Positions 34,026 to 45,295 of a stretch of DNA of 64,000 nt are shown here, piece after piece. The notes below the pieces were generated by a model that was not told the origin of the DNA, searched no databases, and was given only the letters and a program-made list of their open reading frames with translations. The position numbers and the translations under genes were made by a program. The DNA is from Meconema thalassinum (taxonomy: Eukaryota; Arthropoda; Insecta; Orthoptera; Tettigoniidae): positions 364,108,779-364,172,778 of the forward strand of contig OX336393.1 of NCBI GenBank assembly GCA_946902985.2, in the 5' to 3' direction. Every line of letters starts with the position of its first letter. Position 1 is the stretch's first letter.

Positions 34026-34685
34026 TGCGAGGATGTTCCGGAGATAAGTTTCGTCATATTTTTCCCAGGGCTCTTTATTGCCAAACTGACATACACCGTG
34101 GCATCATGAACTACACACCTTTCACTATGTTTCGACATAATCGCCACCGACATTGAGACACTTGTCCTAGCGTGCAATCAGTTTGAAGAAACCACTCCGG
34201 TAAAACTCGGTGCTCTGCGATGCAAGGAATTGTCGCACAGCCTGCTCCTGTGTCAGGTTATTCGGTACCCATCTTGCGGACACTTTTCGGCAACGCAACT
34301 CATCATGGAGCATGTGATGGGCCCGGGCACAACCAATACGTAGTGTTGTGCGCCAGTCCGCTAACACCATGTCATGTACTCAAGCAATGTTGTTTTCATT
34401 CCTGGATGTGGAGGGACGACCACTTAAATCTTCAACCTTCACACTCTACCGTCCTTCTCTGAACATCCAACACCAGCGACCGACAGAATGATATCAGGCA
34501 CACTGGTCTGCTGCTCCTCTCTCTTCGTAGGCACTCTGCGCATGCGTCATTTCCCTTTCGCTGACGCTCCTTCCATCGTTGAACCAGCCGTAGGTGTAGA
34601 TTCTTAGGCAATTGTTTGTATCGCCTGGTGTACCTTTTGCTCGTACATTGAAATGACGAAACTTACTTTCTGAACTTCCCTCGTA
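34026..34685 (-). pseudogene. Internally deleted mariner element
   Basis: The inverted ends are related (plus right end ATGACGAAACTTACTTTC; the left end complements it with a few changes), about 33 bp each. The minus frame has a mariner N-terminal piece, HHMLHDELRCRKVSARWVP, joined to the extreme C-terminal piece DKCLNVGGDYVET after a stop. The catalytic DD34D core is deleted, so this is a dead relic. Confidence 0.72.
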
Positions 34686-34689
34686 GCTT

Positions 34690-36831
34690 TGTGTGTTGAA
34701 AATTTCTGAAAAAAGGGAAATGTTATGTCTAGAAAGACATTTTAGCTAGAAATTACAATCAAAGGTTAATCTGTTTTTTTAGATCGTAGATTCCTCTGCT
34801 TCAATTAGCATCCATTTTGCTGTTTTTCCATGTCCCTTTGCCCTTGCTTATAACGCAGCCTGTTTTATAAAATATTTGTTTTTATGACTATCGTCTAGTG
34901 AAAATAAAAATGTACTTTTTTGGGCTTGCATATGGGACGCACGATTGTGGAAAAGAATAACGAAAGTAGCCTTATGAATGAGATATGAAAAATATAATGT
35001 CCCGTTACAAAGTTAAAGGTTCGTAGATTAATATGGTTCGAAAACAAAAGTTTTAAAATGATGAAGATTTTGGCCATTCCGTGGGCCCTTAATCCTTCTG
35101 ATGCCAAGCTTTTGATGAAAAAGTTATGTTAAAAATGCTTTGTTTAGTGAAATTACAAGTCTTTCCCGAAGCAGGTTAATATATTTCAAACATATTAGAT
35201 GAAAAATCTTAATTTTATTTAAAATAATTTTAAAAGATTCTTATTTTTAATTTTAAATGTGAATTTTTCTAAGTCGTTGTCATTGGTCGTAAATTTACTC
35301 TCATACACTTCACCAAGCGTTAAAAACATTATCTATTTCCTCTTCCTTCAAAGAACTAGACATAGTTATTTCCATCTTAATTATCTCCGAAAGATTACAC
35401 GCGCGGGAAGTCAGTTGATTCAAATAATAGGGTACATATTATGATCCAGTTACTCACGGAACTTCAACACATGAATATATTCAAAGACAGAACGATTCCT
35501 GTGTTGATACAGCACTGCGTGGCTGAAAATAAAAAATAAAAACATTATTTAAAAAAAGGGCCGATAGATTAGTTCGTAGCATTTTTCGAGAAATCTTTGT
35601 CGGCCGATATATCGGCACCCTGGCACAAAAAGGGTTTAGCTAGAACTTTCAACTAATAAAATAAAGTAAATTACATACTAAAAATTGTATAAAACATAGG
35701 AATTGATTTAAGGCTATCCCAATGTGTTAGGACAGTAAATGATCTGCAACCCTTTGAGTTACATAAATAACTCATTCATTTTTGAACGGTTCAGTCAATT
35801 ATTGTGAAATAAAGTTTGATTAAGAGGGAGAGACAGCAATTCATCTTGATTATTAATTTTATAAATGAAAATGCCACACATTCCTCTCCTAGTGATATTC
35901 TACTGTGTGCATTAGAATAGGCCTACTTGATTCATGCCACACGATCAATCATGGAGGGAAGTACTCCGTAGCGGATCATTATCGCTGGTGATGTATACTC
36001 TTGTCAGTCCCACCTTAATGAATGAAGGGAACTCCTCTTTTTTTTCAGCCAACGAACACATTAGGGTTGCTATCACGCTACGGGATTAATTTGTTGAAGA
36101 GAGTGGGGGAGATCTAAGACAATATATTCATTAGCTCAAGAAGGGATCATATAACCTGATGACACGATTAAATGATGGATAATAGGGGTGAAATTAACCA
36201 ACAAATATATCATATCATATATGTACGAGGCTTTTAACGCCGTTTAGCGCATCAGAAACTATTATTTTTAACACAGAGAATCATTTCTCCCTATTAGTTT
36301 TGAAATTTCACAATTACAATGGAAGGTTACATTAGTTGATGAGACCTCAGGGAATCAAGTGCACAGTGCTAGAAAACTTGTAAGGTAGAGTCTTAATCCG
36401 ACAATGCTAATATTTCACTAGTATTTCTATCTAAACTTGCTTGGGCAGAATATACTGAATCCCTGTTTATGCACTTGTGTATATTACTTATTTATAAATT
36501 TATCTGAAGTCTCTTTGATTGAGGTGAGATATGATATCACGTGGAGAGTGCTATAATTACTGCCCATGGTGAGAAGTTTATTATAATGTCTTTTGAAGTT
36601 GCAATGTATTTCTCTCACTTTTACGGCTTTGGTAAGGTCATTAGATCTATGACCAGTTTATTATGCCCTCGATTTATTGGTCTTGTAAAGAACGCAAGCA
36701 GTACTCCCTCCCTAAGGTGTCCGACCACAATAATTTATTTAGTATTCGCTAATCGGCCAACTAGGGACCACGACAAGTTTCACTATACATTCTGGCGTTT
36801 ATTCAATTTACGATTGATCCAGTAGGTTTTC
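34690..36831. other. AT-rich gene desert, about 2.1 kb
   Basis: No coding, SINE head or paired ends were found. The only notable feature is a 14-bp perfect palindrome, GCCGATATATCGGC, at 35603-35616. Confidence 0.5.
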
Positions 36832-37826
36832 ATTAGCTTGCTGTGTCGAGCACGGCGTTCATCCGACCACTTTGCACCGTTTTCTCATTTCGGAAAATCC
36901 CAAAGATCTCGATGCTTGTTCGGAAAAGGTCTCGTTTGTGGGCGTCATCTGGTGGTAGACCCATTTCTTGGAGGTCTTTCTTGACGTTAACGTACCAGGG
37001 AACTGTTGTTTTTAGTTTTGAATCGAAATGGTTAAATATACGTTTTGCTTGCCACGGTGGGTGAGTGGGTAGCGTGTCTGTCTACTAACCCCAAGATTGC
37101 AGGTTCGCTCCTGGCCGTGGTAAGTGATTTTTTTTTAAGGCGGCAAAAATACGACACGCATGTCATACGATGTTGGCATGTCAAAGAACCCATTTGATTT
37201 CAGTAGGCCGTATTCATAATGGCAAAATTAATCTCGGGAGTTTCCGCCAACACAAAGTTCCTCATTTCTCTACTAGAAAGCGCTATAGTGTTCAAGGAGC
37301 TTAGATATCTAACCTCCTTGACTTTCATAGTGATTCAAGGAACAACGAAATTCGACATGCAAGCAGCCCTCTCGGTGTCAAATTACAAAGCTTGTACCCG
37401 GCACCGAGGCCATACGATATTATAATTATATTATTATTAATATACGTTTTGTCCATCTAGAGTCGTCCATCCGTCGCAAGTGATGTTATGCCCAACTAAG
37501 GAGCGCAATAAACCTATTTCAGAGATAAATTTGAATTAGCTTCCTTCTCTTACTAATATCTCTTCATTCTTCCACTGTGATATTTCATCCTTTCTGCTGC
37601 ACATACAGTGGTGGCTCTCATCCGGGGGTTTGCAGCAAAGTGATGTTTGTTCACCAACAATCTGAATCTAGGCCTGTTCCACGTCGTCTGTTACCTTGAA
37701 TTCTTGAAGGTCATTTTCAATTTATATTAGCCAGTTATTCTTGGCATTTAATGAGGAGGCATGATTATATATCATTTTACTAAGTCTTCATTGTCCATTT
37801 TTTGAATATGTCCATAAAATTTTAAT
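36832..37826 (-). pseudogene. Old LINE C-terminal fragment split by SINE-A
   Basis: On the minus strand, 37452-37826 includes LKFYGHIQKMDNEDLVK and 36832-37034 includes VKKDLQEMGLPPDDAHKRD and GRMNAVL, both LINE C-terminal patterns. SINE-A (37048-37438) lies between. Several stops are present. Confidence 0.65.
37048..37438 (+). mobile_element. SINE-A, full length
   Basis: The head GTGGGTGAGTGGGTAGCGTG and the B box CAGGTTCGCTCCTGGCC are tRNA-like. It ends in a TTA tail. The flank AATATACGTTTTG (37035-37047 and 37439-37451) is duplicated. Confidence 0.92.
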
Positions 37827-37840
37827 CACCTTTTTCTAAT

Positions 37841-38191
37841 GAAAATGAAAATGAATGAAAATTCACAGCCTGCTTCCAGGAGACCGACCGGGTCATGGAA
37901 TGGAATGAATGAATGAAGCCCCCATCTAGCGGCGAGGATATGAACTGTGCCGGCTGCCGAAGCCTGTTGCACTCCCCTGGGGCAATGATTAAATGAATGA
38001 CAGATGAAATGAAAGGACAGTGGAGAGTGTTGCTGGAATGAAATTTGTGGCAGGGAAAACCGGAGTACCCGGAGAAAAACCTGTTTGCCTCAGCTTTGTC
38101 CAGCACAAATCTCACATGGAGTGACCGGGATTTGAACCACGGATCCACCGGTGAGAAGCCGGCGTGCTGCCGCCTAAGCCACGGAGGCTCA
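37841..38191 (-). mobile_element. SINE-B
   Basis: It is the reverse complement of the 4214-4547 type. The flank CACC(T)n CTAAT is found at 37827-37840 and 38192-38206, differing by one T. Confidence 0.9.
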
Positions 38192-38206
38192 CACCTTTTT
38201 TCTAAT

Positions 38207-38699
38207 ATTGTTTGATATTTTATTATTATTATTATTATTATAAACGAAATAACATCCGGCAATACAATAAATACATAAATTCATACAGAAAATTTTAAAT
38301 ATTTGAACATACTCGTTCATTGTTTTAGCAATGAATCTTGATTCGGTTTCTTGATGTAGTTCTGCAGGGCGTACACAAGATAATATCGGAGTTTTAAAGG
38401 TGTATAGTTTCTCTTATGTTTTGTATACATCAATAATTCATACATGAACTGAAAGAGTAACTGTAGGAGTTTTCATAGCACACACAAGTGCTGAATGTGA
38501 CAATCCTTAGTCGCACGACATACGTCCGACCGATAGTCCACCTTTTCCTGCACTTTGGTCAACCCGTTTGGAGTATCTTAGGGGGAAAATGCGCGGTAGA
38601 CCGTCACACCTACTTGGGTATAACGCTAGTCTATTGCATCACACGAACTTTGGCTTGAACCCCATCCCAAAATCATATCCATGTTAAAAATTATGTCGG
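38207..38699. other. Unassigned; includes an (ATT)n run
   Basis: (ATT)n lies at 38220-38243. The remainder may be more old LINE (a minus frame reads KLRYYLVYALQNYIKK) but the call is weak. Confidence 0.35.
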
Positions 38700-38925
38700 G
38701 GCAAATTATGCAGTCTGTTTAGCGCTGACGTTCAAAATCGGAGATTGCAGATTCGAACCAAGCTCAATCTGTTTGCATTTAAGAATGATTAAATGTAACA
38801 ACTTCGTGTTTGTGGATTTGCAAGCACAATTGCGATTCTCTCCTCTGCGATATTCTCACACTCCGGAGTCTTTAAAACCATATTAGTTAAAAGGGTTGGT
38901 TCTCATAACACATGTTGTAGCCGAT
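38700..38925 (+). mobile_element. Diverged SINE, D-like
   Basis: GCAGATTCGAACCAAGC resembles a B box. ACACTCCGGAGTCTTTAAAA and TTAGTTAAAAGGG follow SINE-D order. Confidence 0.45.
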
Positions 38926-38960
38926 ATTCTTATTCTTATTTTTAGTGTTACAGCTATACA

Positions 38961-40512
38961 TAAAGCCCTGCGCGGATGCGGATACCCGCGGATAAACCCG
39001 CGGATATCCGCAACATTTTTCTCCGTGCGGATATAGTTTGCATGGCGGTGCGGATAGCTTATAAGCTGCGGATAATATTAAGAGTAAATTTGCGGATATT
39101 GAACAGGATTTTTTTCTTAATAATTTTAGTTTTTCCTAAGATCTGCGTCTTTCACGTTTATTATTATTTCCCTATTTGCTTTCGCTTGGATCGTATAAGA
39201 ATAGTAGAGAAGTGAGAGAAGCCAAATAATGAAAATACCCTCAATTAGTGTTGACTTTGGGAAAAAATAGTCCTTGATACCTGCGTGGGTATATCCGACG
39301 ACTAAGTAGCCACCTGGTGTTTCACATAGCGTTACTTAGAGGGACAAAACTCAGCCATCATTGTCTTGCGATTCACACATAGGCTAGGGGGACAAATTTC
39401 TCTTCAAATGTCTAAATGTTCTGCTTCAATAATTTATCTCATAAATGAAAAATATTATTGTAATGTCAGCGAATTTTAATAAACGTGCGGATACGGATAA
39501 CAGTCGTGCGGATGCGGGGCGGATAACAGTCGTGCGGATGCGGGGCGGATAACAGTCGTGCGGATGCGGGGCGGATAACAGTCGTGCGGATGCGGGGCGG
39601 ATAACAGTCGTGCGGATGCGGGGCGGATAACAGTCGTGCGGATGCGGGGCGGATAACAGTCGTGCGGATGCGGGGCGGATAACAGTCGTGCGGATGCGGG
39701 GCGGATGCGGGGCGGATAACAGTCGTGCGGATGCGGGGCGGATAACAGTCGTGCGGATGCGGGGCGGATGCGGGGCGGATAACAGTCGTGCGGATGCGGG
39801 GCGGATGCGGGGCGGATAACAGTCGTGCGGATGCGGGGCGGATGCGGGGCGGATAACAGTCGTGCGGATGCGGGGAGGATAACAGTCGTGCGGATGCGGG
39901 GCGAATAACAGTCGTGCGGATGCGGGGCGGATAACAGTCGTGCGGATGCGGGGCGGATAACAGTCGTGCGGATGCGGGGCGGATGCGGGGCGGATAACAG
40001 TCGTGCGGATGCGGGGCGGATAACAGTCGTGCGGATGCGGGGCGGATGCGGGGCGGATAACAGTCGTGCGGATGCGGGGAGGATAACAGTCGTGCGGATG
40101 CGGGGCGGATAACAGTCGTGCGGATGCGGGGCGGATGCGGGGCGGATAACAGTCGTGCGGATGCGGGGCGGATGCGGGGCGGATAACAGTCGTGCGGATG
40201 CGGGGCGGATAACAGTCGTGCGGATGCGGGGCGGATGCGGGGCGGATAACAGTCGTGCGGATGCGGGGCGGATGCGGGGCGGATAACAGTCGTGCGGATG
40301 CGGGGAGGATAACAGTCGTGCGGATGCGGGGCGGATAACAGTCGTGCGGATGCGGGGCGGATAACAGTCGTGCGGATGCGGGGCGGATAACAGTCGTGCG
40401 GATGCGGGGCGGATGCGGGGCGGATAACAGTCGTGCGGATGCGGGGCGGATAACAGTCGTGCGGATGCGGGGCGGATGCGGATAACGTTTTGTTCATCCG
40501 CGCAGGGCTCTA
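38961..40512 (+). mobile_element. Non-autonomous hAT element, copy N2, with expanded minisatellite
   Basis: The ends are TAAAGCCCTGCGCGGATGCG and, reversed, TAGAGCCCTGCGCGGATG, with an 8-bp duplication GCTATACA (38953-38960 and 40513-40520). The left 500 bp matches N1's right part. The right two-thirds is a GC-rich tandem array (39490-40480). No transposase. Confidence 0.9.
39490..40480. repeat. 27/39-bp minisatellite, 33 units
   Basis: The unit is GCGGATAACAGTCGTGCGGA plus TGCGGGG (27 bp); many units carry an extra GCGGATGCGGGG (12 bp). I count 33 CAGTCGTG occurrences. A variant GGGGAGGATAAC recurs near 39875, 40077 and 40308, suggesting that blocks of several units were duplicated. The 343-residue minus frame over it is a repeat artefact. 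Confidence 0.96.
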
Positions 40513-40589
40513 GCTATACAAGAACTAGGACCACTCACGCTACGGGTCTTTTGCTGGTCTTTATTGCAATGAAATGTTTCTTCTCCTTT

Positions 40590-40848
40590 GGTCGTTTGGG
40601 CCACCCATGGACCACGGTTCTTGTGTTTTAGCTGTTGTCTGCCACTTCTGGTGTTCTTGGTGGGTTGTTAGGCGGCTCGTTTGGTGCTGTTACCTTGAGC
40701 CTTTCTATTGGACCTGAATTCTTTCATTTTCTTGCTGAACTCTATCTTATGTTCCTAGGACCATTTCCTGGACGCGTTGTAATGGATGTGAGGTAGCAAC
40801 CCCTGTCATTTATTCTGTCTTGCTGATTATTTATTTATTTATTATTCC
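40590..40848 (-). pseudogene. LINE-like fragment and tail
   Basis: CCATGGACCACGG matches the start (3' side) of other minus LINE alpha copies (31520, 33290). A short ATTT run follows. The rest is too decayed to read. Confidence 0.4.
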
Positions 40849-41059
40849 CAACAGCAAAGCCAATATATACATGAAAAATACAACAAGAATGATAACATTA
40901 AATAATTAGTACATAAAGCTAAGATAGATCAACTAACTAACAACTGAATTAACAATAATAACAAGAAGAAGAAACGCTACTAGAGGTAACGAAAAACAAG
41001 AGCAAACTTAAAATAACAACAAATAAGGGTAACAATAATAACAGTAAATGAAAAACAGA

Positions 41060-41395
41060 GAAAGCTAACAAATAAGAATTGAATTTAACATTAAAATAGT
41101 GGTAGTAATGGAAGAAAAGGTAAAGTCGGCGAAAAGTGACAAGAAGAGCCCATACATTATCTTTGAAAACTCTTTGGCTGTCAAAAAAGAAGTCAACCTC
41201 AGCCGGTAAAGCATTACCCAGACGGTGAAATCTAGCAACTGGACCATGTTTCAGATAGTTTGATCTATGGTAGCAATGAGCAAAGAGGTCAGAAGATCTG
41301 GAGGCCCCAGGGATCCTAAAATTCAGTCTAGATAGAAGGGCAGGACAATCAATTAAGCCATTCTGTCCAGGTGGCCGTATAAGAAGTTTCATTTA
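41060..41395 (-). pseudogene. LINE beta reverse-transcriptase C-terminus
   Basis: The minus frame reads RLNFRIPGASRSSDLFAHCY and then RSNYLKHGPVARFHRLGNAL, and ends SQRVFKDNV. This matches the conserved end of many insect LINE polymerases (R..LF..P..R.NYL..SP..R..RL.N). It is a 5'-truncated fragment; the hydrophobic tail of the frame is 3' UTR. Confidence 0.72.
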
Positions 41396-41839
41396 TGAAA
41401 TTGATTATAAAATAAAAACACATTACCCTCCCTCTATCAGCATAATCAAATTTTTCTCCAGATAACTGATTGTAACTTGACTAATTTACGCCGCTACCTG
41501 AATTTGAAGAACACATACAGAGCTCGCGGTTTCTATTAATCAACCTCTAGTTTATAAATTTCAACCTGGCTTCATTATCCCGAACTCTTGCTTCAGGCAG
41601 CACTGTGCAGCCAGTTATGAGTCTCATTAAATGAGATTATTCTAATATAAACTTTTCTGCAGTTGTTTTGAACACCACTGCGCACATAATGCTCATACAT
41701 GGATTGAGAAATATTGAAACATCCAGAGCTAAAGTGTTACTCCGGCACTACAGTAATTTAAACATTGTGTATATTAATCAAGGTACCCATCCAGGAGTCC
41801 ACAGTGGAAAGTCATTCGGTGTTCACTGAGAATAGACTG
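41396..41839. other. Unassigned stretch
   Basis: No gene or element ends recognised. Confidence 0.4.
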
Positions 41840-42055
41840 TTTCTATTCCCACTTAAGCTATCCTTGAAGTGGTTTTCCGTGAATTCCTACTTCTACTCAT
41901 GGCAAATGCCGGGATAGTTTCTAACTTAAGACCACGGCCGCCTCCTTCCGTACACACATCCTAATACAGCCATCACAGTGTCACAGGTCATCAGGCAGAT
42001 TCCACAAACACCCACAGGGATAAATGATCACGTTGTCGCAAGCCCCCTAAAACAT
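41840..42055 (+). mobile_element. SINE-F-like with shared 3' module
   Basis: CCTTGAAGTGGTTTTCCGTG, ACCACGGCCGCCTCCTTCCG and CATCACAGTGTCACAGGTCA are present in SINE-F/C order. The tRNA-like head is decayed. Confidence 0.62.
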
Positions 42056-42215
42056 ATGATGTCGAATTGGAATGTTTAGGATCTGGTACTGCATTTACCT
42101 CATATGACTCGTGGAGAAACATGGAAAAAGAAACATTTAGAATGACCGCTGTCTGCGCCGGAATTTTAACATAGGATCTCGTGAGATAAAGTAGGTCTAC
42201 TTGTTAAATACAACT

Positions 42216-42640
42216 CTTACTAATTGATTGGAAATATTCCGCGATGGCCGTGAGAAAACGTGGATGTTAAAGGCGGCATCTGTTACTGATTGATTGCAAA
42301 TATTTTGCGATGGCCGTGAGAAAACGTGCATGTTAAAGGTACCTGTTACTGGTATATTGGATTTCACGGCCAGTGAATTAAAACTCAGCAATTTTTGTAT
42401 GTTCGTGCAGTGTCTTGTGAGCACAGGCACAGGTGAGCTTCATAAAAAGGGAGGTAGCGCGCAGTTCGCTAATCCGGAGTCCGGGCACGAACATCAAGAG
42501 CCCGCTGATGAGCCAGCTTGGTGTTCTAGAACAAAAACCACACAAAACACGAAACAAACCTTGAAAATTGCTGAGTATCTGTTACTGATTGGTTGCAAAT
42601 ATTCTGCGATTGCCGTGGGAAAATGACAAATTCGCTGCGT
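42216..42640 (+). repeat. About 62-bp tandem repeat, third unit displaced by a MITE
   Basis: Units at about 42216-42279 and 42280-42341 share GATTGNNAATATTNNGCGATGG and GTGAGAAAACGTGNATGTTA. A further unit follows the MITE at 42577-42640 (CTGTTACTGATTGGTTGC). Confidence 0.78.
42381..42577. mobile_element. Short MITE related to the 2715-3075 foldback
   Basis: The ends AACTCAGCAATTT and AAATTGCTGAGT are inverted. The interior shares CGCTGATGAGCCAGCTTGGT with the arm at 3018-3037. It is non-coding. Confidence 0.75.
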
Positions 42641-43064
42641 CCTGTGACTTCCATTTGTTTGAGCCGATGAAAATGTCCGTAACAATTTCACTCCGAAGCG
42701 GAGGTACGGAATGAAATCATGGATTGATTCCAGCAGCAATCAAAATCATTCTTTATGGACGACACTCACCGCCTCCTCAAACAAAGGGATGCCTGTCTCA
42801 ACGTCATGGGTGACTTTTTTTTGTACAGATATAAGCAATAATGTTTAAAGTAGTCTAAACAATATTCTGTCATGAAATTTAAATGCTTAACAGTTGGTGA
42901 ACTTCATTGTACCCAAAAATTAATGGGTGGTGTTCCATGCTCGTAAAAGAAACTACTTCTGATGAATGAATGAATGAATGAATGAATGAATGAATGAATG
43001 AATGAATAAATTAATAATGAATAAAAATAAATACATAAAATAATATATTTCAATAAAAATACAT
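42641..43064. other. Unassigned, with a (GAAT)n run
   Basis: (GAAT)n at 42962-43006. Otherwise no feature. Confidence 0.6.
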
Positions 43065-43886
43065 AGGGAGCATATGGACATAAAGAAATGAAGTTACTGT
43101 TATTTGCAGATGATATTGTGGTCTGGGGAAGACACGCCGAAGAAGTGCAAAAACAACTAGATGCACTGAACGAAAATATTCAGAAGTACGGCCTGAAAAT
43201 CAGTACAGAGAAAAGCAAGACCATGGTGATGACAAGAGGGGAAAGACAAGAAAAGGCCACTGTGAAAATTGGAAGTCAGAGTTTGGAAATTGTGGACACG
43301 TTCAAATACCTAGGAAGTGAATTGATGCAAACTGGTAGGTTGGACATGGAGATTGGCAGGAGGGTACAGCAGAGCAATGCATTCTATCAAAGTGTAAGAA
43401 AACTTGTTTGGGATAAGGAAGTACCAAGGAAAAGCAAGGAGGTAATGTATAAAGTGCACTATGTACCCATATTAACTTATGCAGCTGAGACTTGGACCCT
43501 GACAAGCAGTCAAGAGAGTAGAATCCAAGCCAGTGAAATGAAATTCCTAAGAAGTATGATAGGAAAGACAAGGATAGACACAGTGAGGAATGAAGATGTT
43601 AGGAAGGAAGTTGGGATGGGAAAACTAAATGAGAGTATTGAGAAGAATAAACTAAGGTGGTTTGGACATGTAAAGAGGATGGAGGAAAATAATACCAAGA
43701 CAGATGCTGGAGGCAAAGTGCAAGGGTAAGAGAGGAAGACCTAGAACAAGGTGGATCGATTCAGTGAAGAACAGCGTAAGAAAAAGAAATCTGGACTGGG
43801 ACAAGATCGTGGAAGAAGAATTGTGGAAGGAAAGAGGAAAGTGGAGAAGTGCCATAAATACCCCGACGCGGCAAGTAAATAAGTAA
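43065..43886 (+). pseudogene. LINE gamma reverse transcriptase, 5' truncated
   Basis: The frame at 43088-43729 starts inside the polymerase palm (LLLFADDIVVWG, the catalytic FADD), then carries KTMVMTRG, FKYLGSELMQTG, LTYAAETWTLT and LRWFGHVKRM. The C-terminus KGKRGRPRTRWIDSVKNSV continues in another frame (43704-43886), so there is a frameshift near 43705-43725. The fingers and endonuclease are absent. A TAAG/TAAA-like tail follows. Confidence 0.88.
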
Positions 43887-43892
43887 ATGAAT

Positions 43893-43970
43893 TAAACGTT
43901 TTGACCGAATGAAAAACATTTAAATTTCATTTACTAAGCCAACACTGAAAAATGGCTTCCATCACGATAA
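43893..43970 (+). repeat. Repeat W, copy 3
   Basis: GTTTTGACCGAATGAAAAAC and CAACACTGAAAAATGGCTTC are in W order. It borders the LINE that follows. Confidence 0.6.
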
Positions 43971-44757
43971 CTATTCTTTCATTTTGATTCGCCTTTCCTT
44001 TCTTCCTATTGCGCTACCCAGAAATATCGAACTTGACCTTCTTCTGAACCCCCCTCGTGTAATTGATAATCCAACTTTTCAGTCTGTCAACACACTAACC
44101 TCATATATACCCAACTCAACACCACCATGCGCCCAATCACCGGCACATTGTTTACCTATCCTCAGCCACATCCCTCCACCATATCTTCGACGTAAAAACG
44201 CTCTCCTCAGGGAGTTCAAGAAAATAATGGATAACCCACAACTACCAATACATTGTGACATTGCTGATGTTCGCCTGAATCGTCTACGATCTCGAAATCC
44301 GTCAACACGGTCTGAATTAGACTTGGAGAATACCAACTTCGACATAACTAATGAATGGCTGGGAAGATAGGATACTAGGCCTGGATCAACCTTACCATGC
44401 ATTGGATCATCGCTGCCACCTGGATTTGAGTTTTCTCGGAAAACATGGTCAACTCTTAGCAGGATTCATACGGGTCATGGCAACTGTGCAGACTTCCATT
44501 ATAAAAGGAAAATAATTTCTTCACCTATCTGTGATTGTGGTGAACCTAAGCAGACCATTCAGCATATCATCACCAAGTCTCCTAAAAGAAAGTACAGTGA
44601 CAACGTCACTGATTTCGCTCATTGATCACCAGAGACAATTACTTACATAAACAATGTATATATAAATATATAGGCCTAGTTTGTCTTCCTTACCTAAACG
44701 AAGTATCATCTGTGTTCATAGTGTATCTGTAAAGCCATACGCTAAATAAATAAAATC
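43971..44757 (+). pseudogene. LINE delta C-terminal domain with one in-frame stop
   Basis: The frame at 43984-44370 includes PPPYLRRKNALLREFKKIMD and RLRSRNPSTRSELDL. After TAG (44368-44370) the same frame continues with PPGFEFSRKTWSTLSRIHTG, then a zinc-knuckle-like ICDCGEPKQTIQHIITKSP. This is the well-known end of a Jockey-type LINE polyprotein. The 3' end has AATAAATAAA. CAACACTGAAAAATGGCT occurs on both sides (43942-43959 and about 44771-44788), a probable target duplication. Confidence 0.8.
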
Positions 44758-44788
44758 CCAATTACTGGGGCAACACTGAAAAATGGCT

Positions 44789-45295
44789 CGTGTAGTCCAC
44801 TAAAAATAACCTTATGGATAAATATACGAATTATACATTTCCACAAATAAACAATGCGATTATTTATGTAGTGATGAAGTCAATAGCCATGCATTCAGGC
44901 ATTTAAAAGTCCTGATCATCACCTTGTAATGTATCAATTCCCATTGACTTGTCATATTACTCATATTTGTCTGTATTTCTTTTCAGGTAAGGAACTTATT
45001 CTCCTGTGTCGATATTGGATCAGGGGACGTGGATAACCTAGAATTTCAGCCCCTCGAAACAGCTATAACTATCATCGTCTTCATCGAAGTGACGTGGTAA
45101 GTTATCTTTCTCACTGTGACGTTAGTAGCCCGTATTATTACTCAAATCAATAACTTTTAGCATGATAGGTATTGCAAGATAATTTCCGTATTGACTAAGA
45201 GATTCCTCTTAAAATTAAAACCCCTCTAGAATCCATGATAAATACGTTGAATTACTGTACATATTTCGACCCATCAATGGAGTCTTCTTCAGCTT
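44789..45295. other. Mostly unassigned; diverged LINE tail
   Basis: About 45030-45090 (GGATAACCTAGAATTTCAGC, CATCGTCTTCATC) follows the conserved LINE 3' end seen at 24485. The rest is blank. Confidence 0.45.

Noticed and set aside
39490..40480. CRISPR-like regular array
   Set aside because: There are no unique spacers; units are contiguous and nearly identical, and the context is a eukaryotic transposon.
39466..40497. 343-residue minus-strand open frame
   Set aside because: It is the translation of a tandem repeat whose 27- and 39-bp units are multiples of three, so stops are avoided automatically. It has low complexity and no promoter or domain, and lies inside a hAT element bounded by an 8-bp target duplication.
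40949..41392. 147-residue membrane protein on the minus strand
   Set aside because: The N-terminal two-thirds is a LINE polymerase end; the hydrophobic tail is translated AT-rich 3' UTR.
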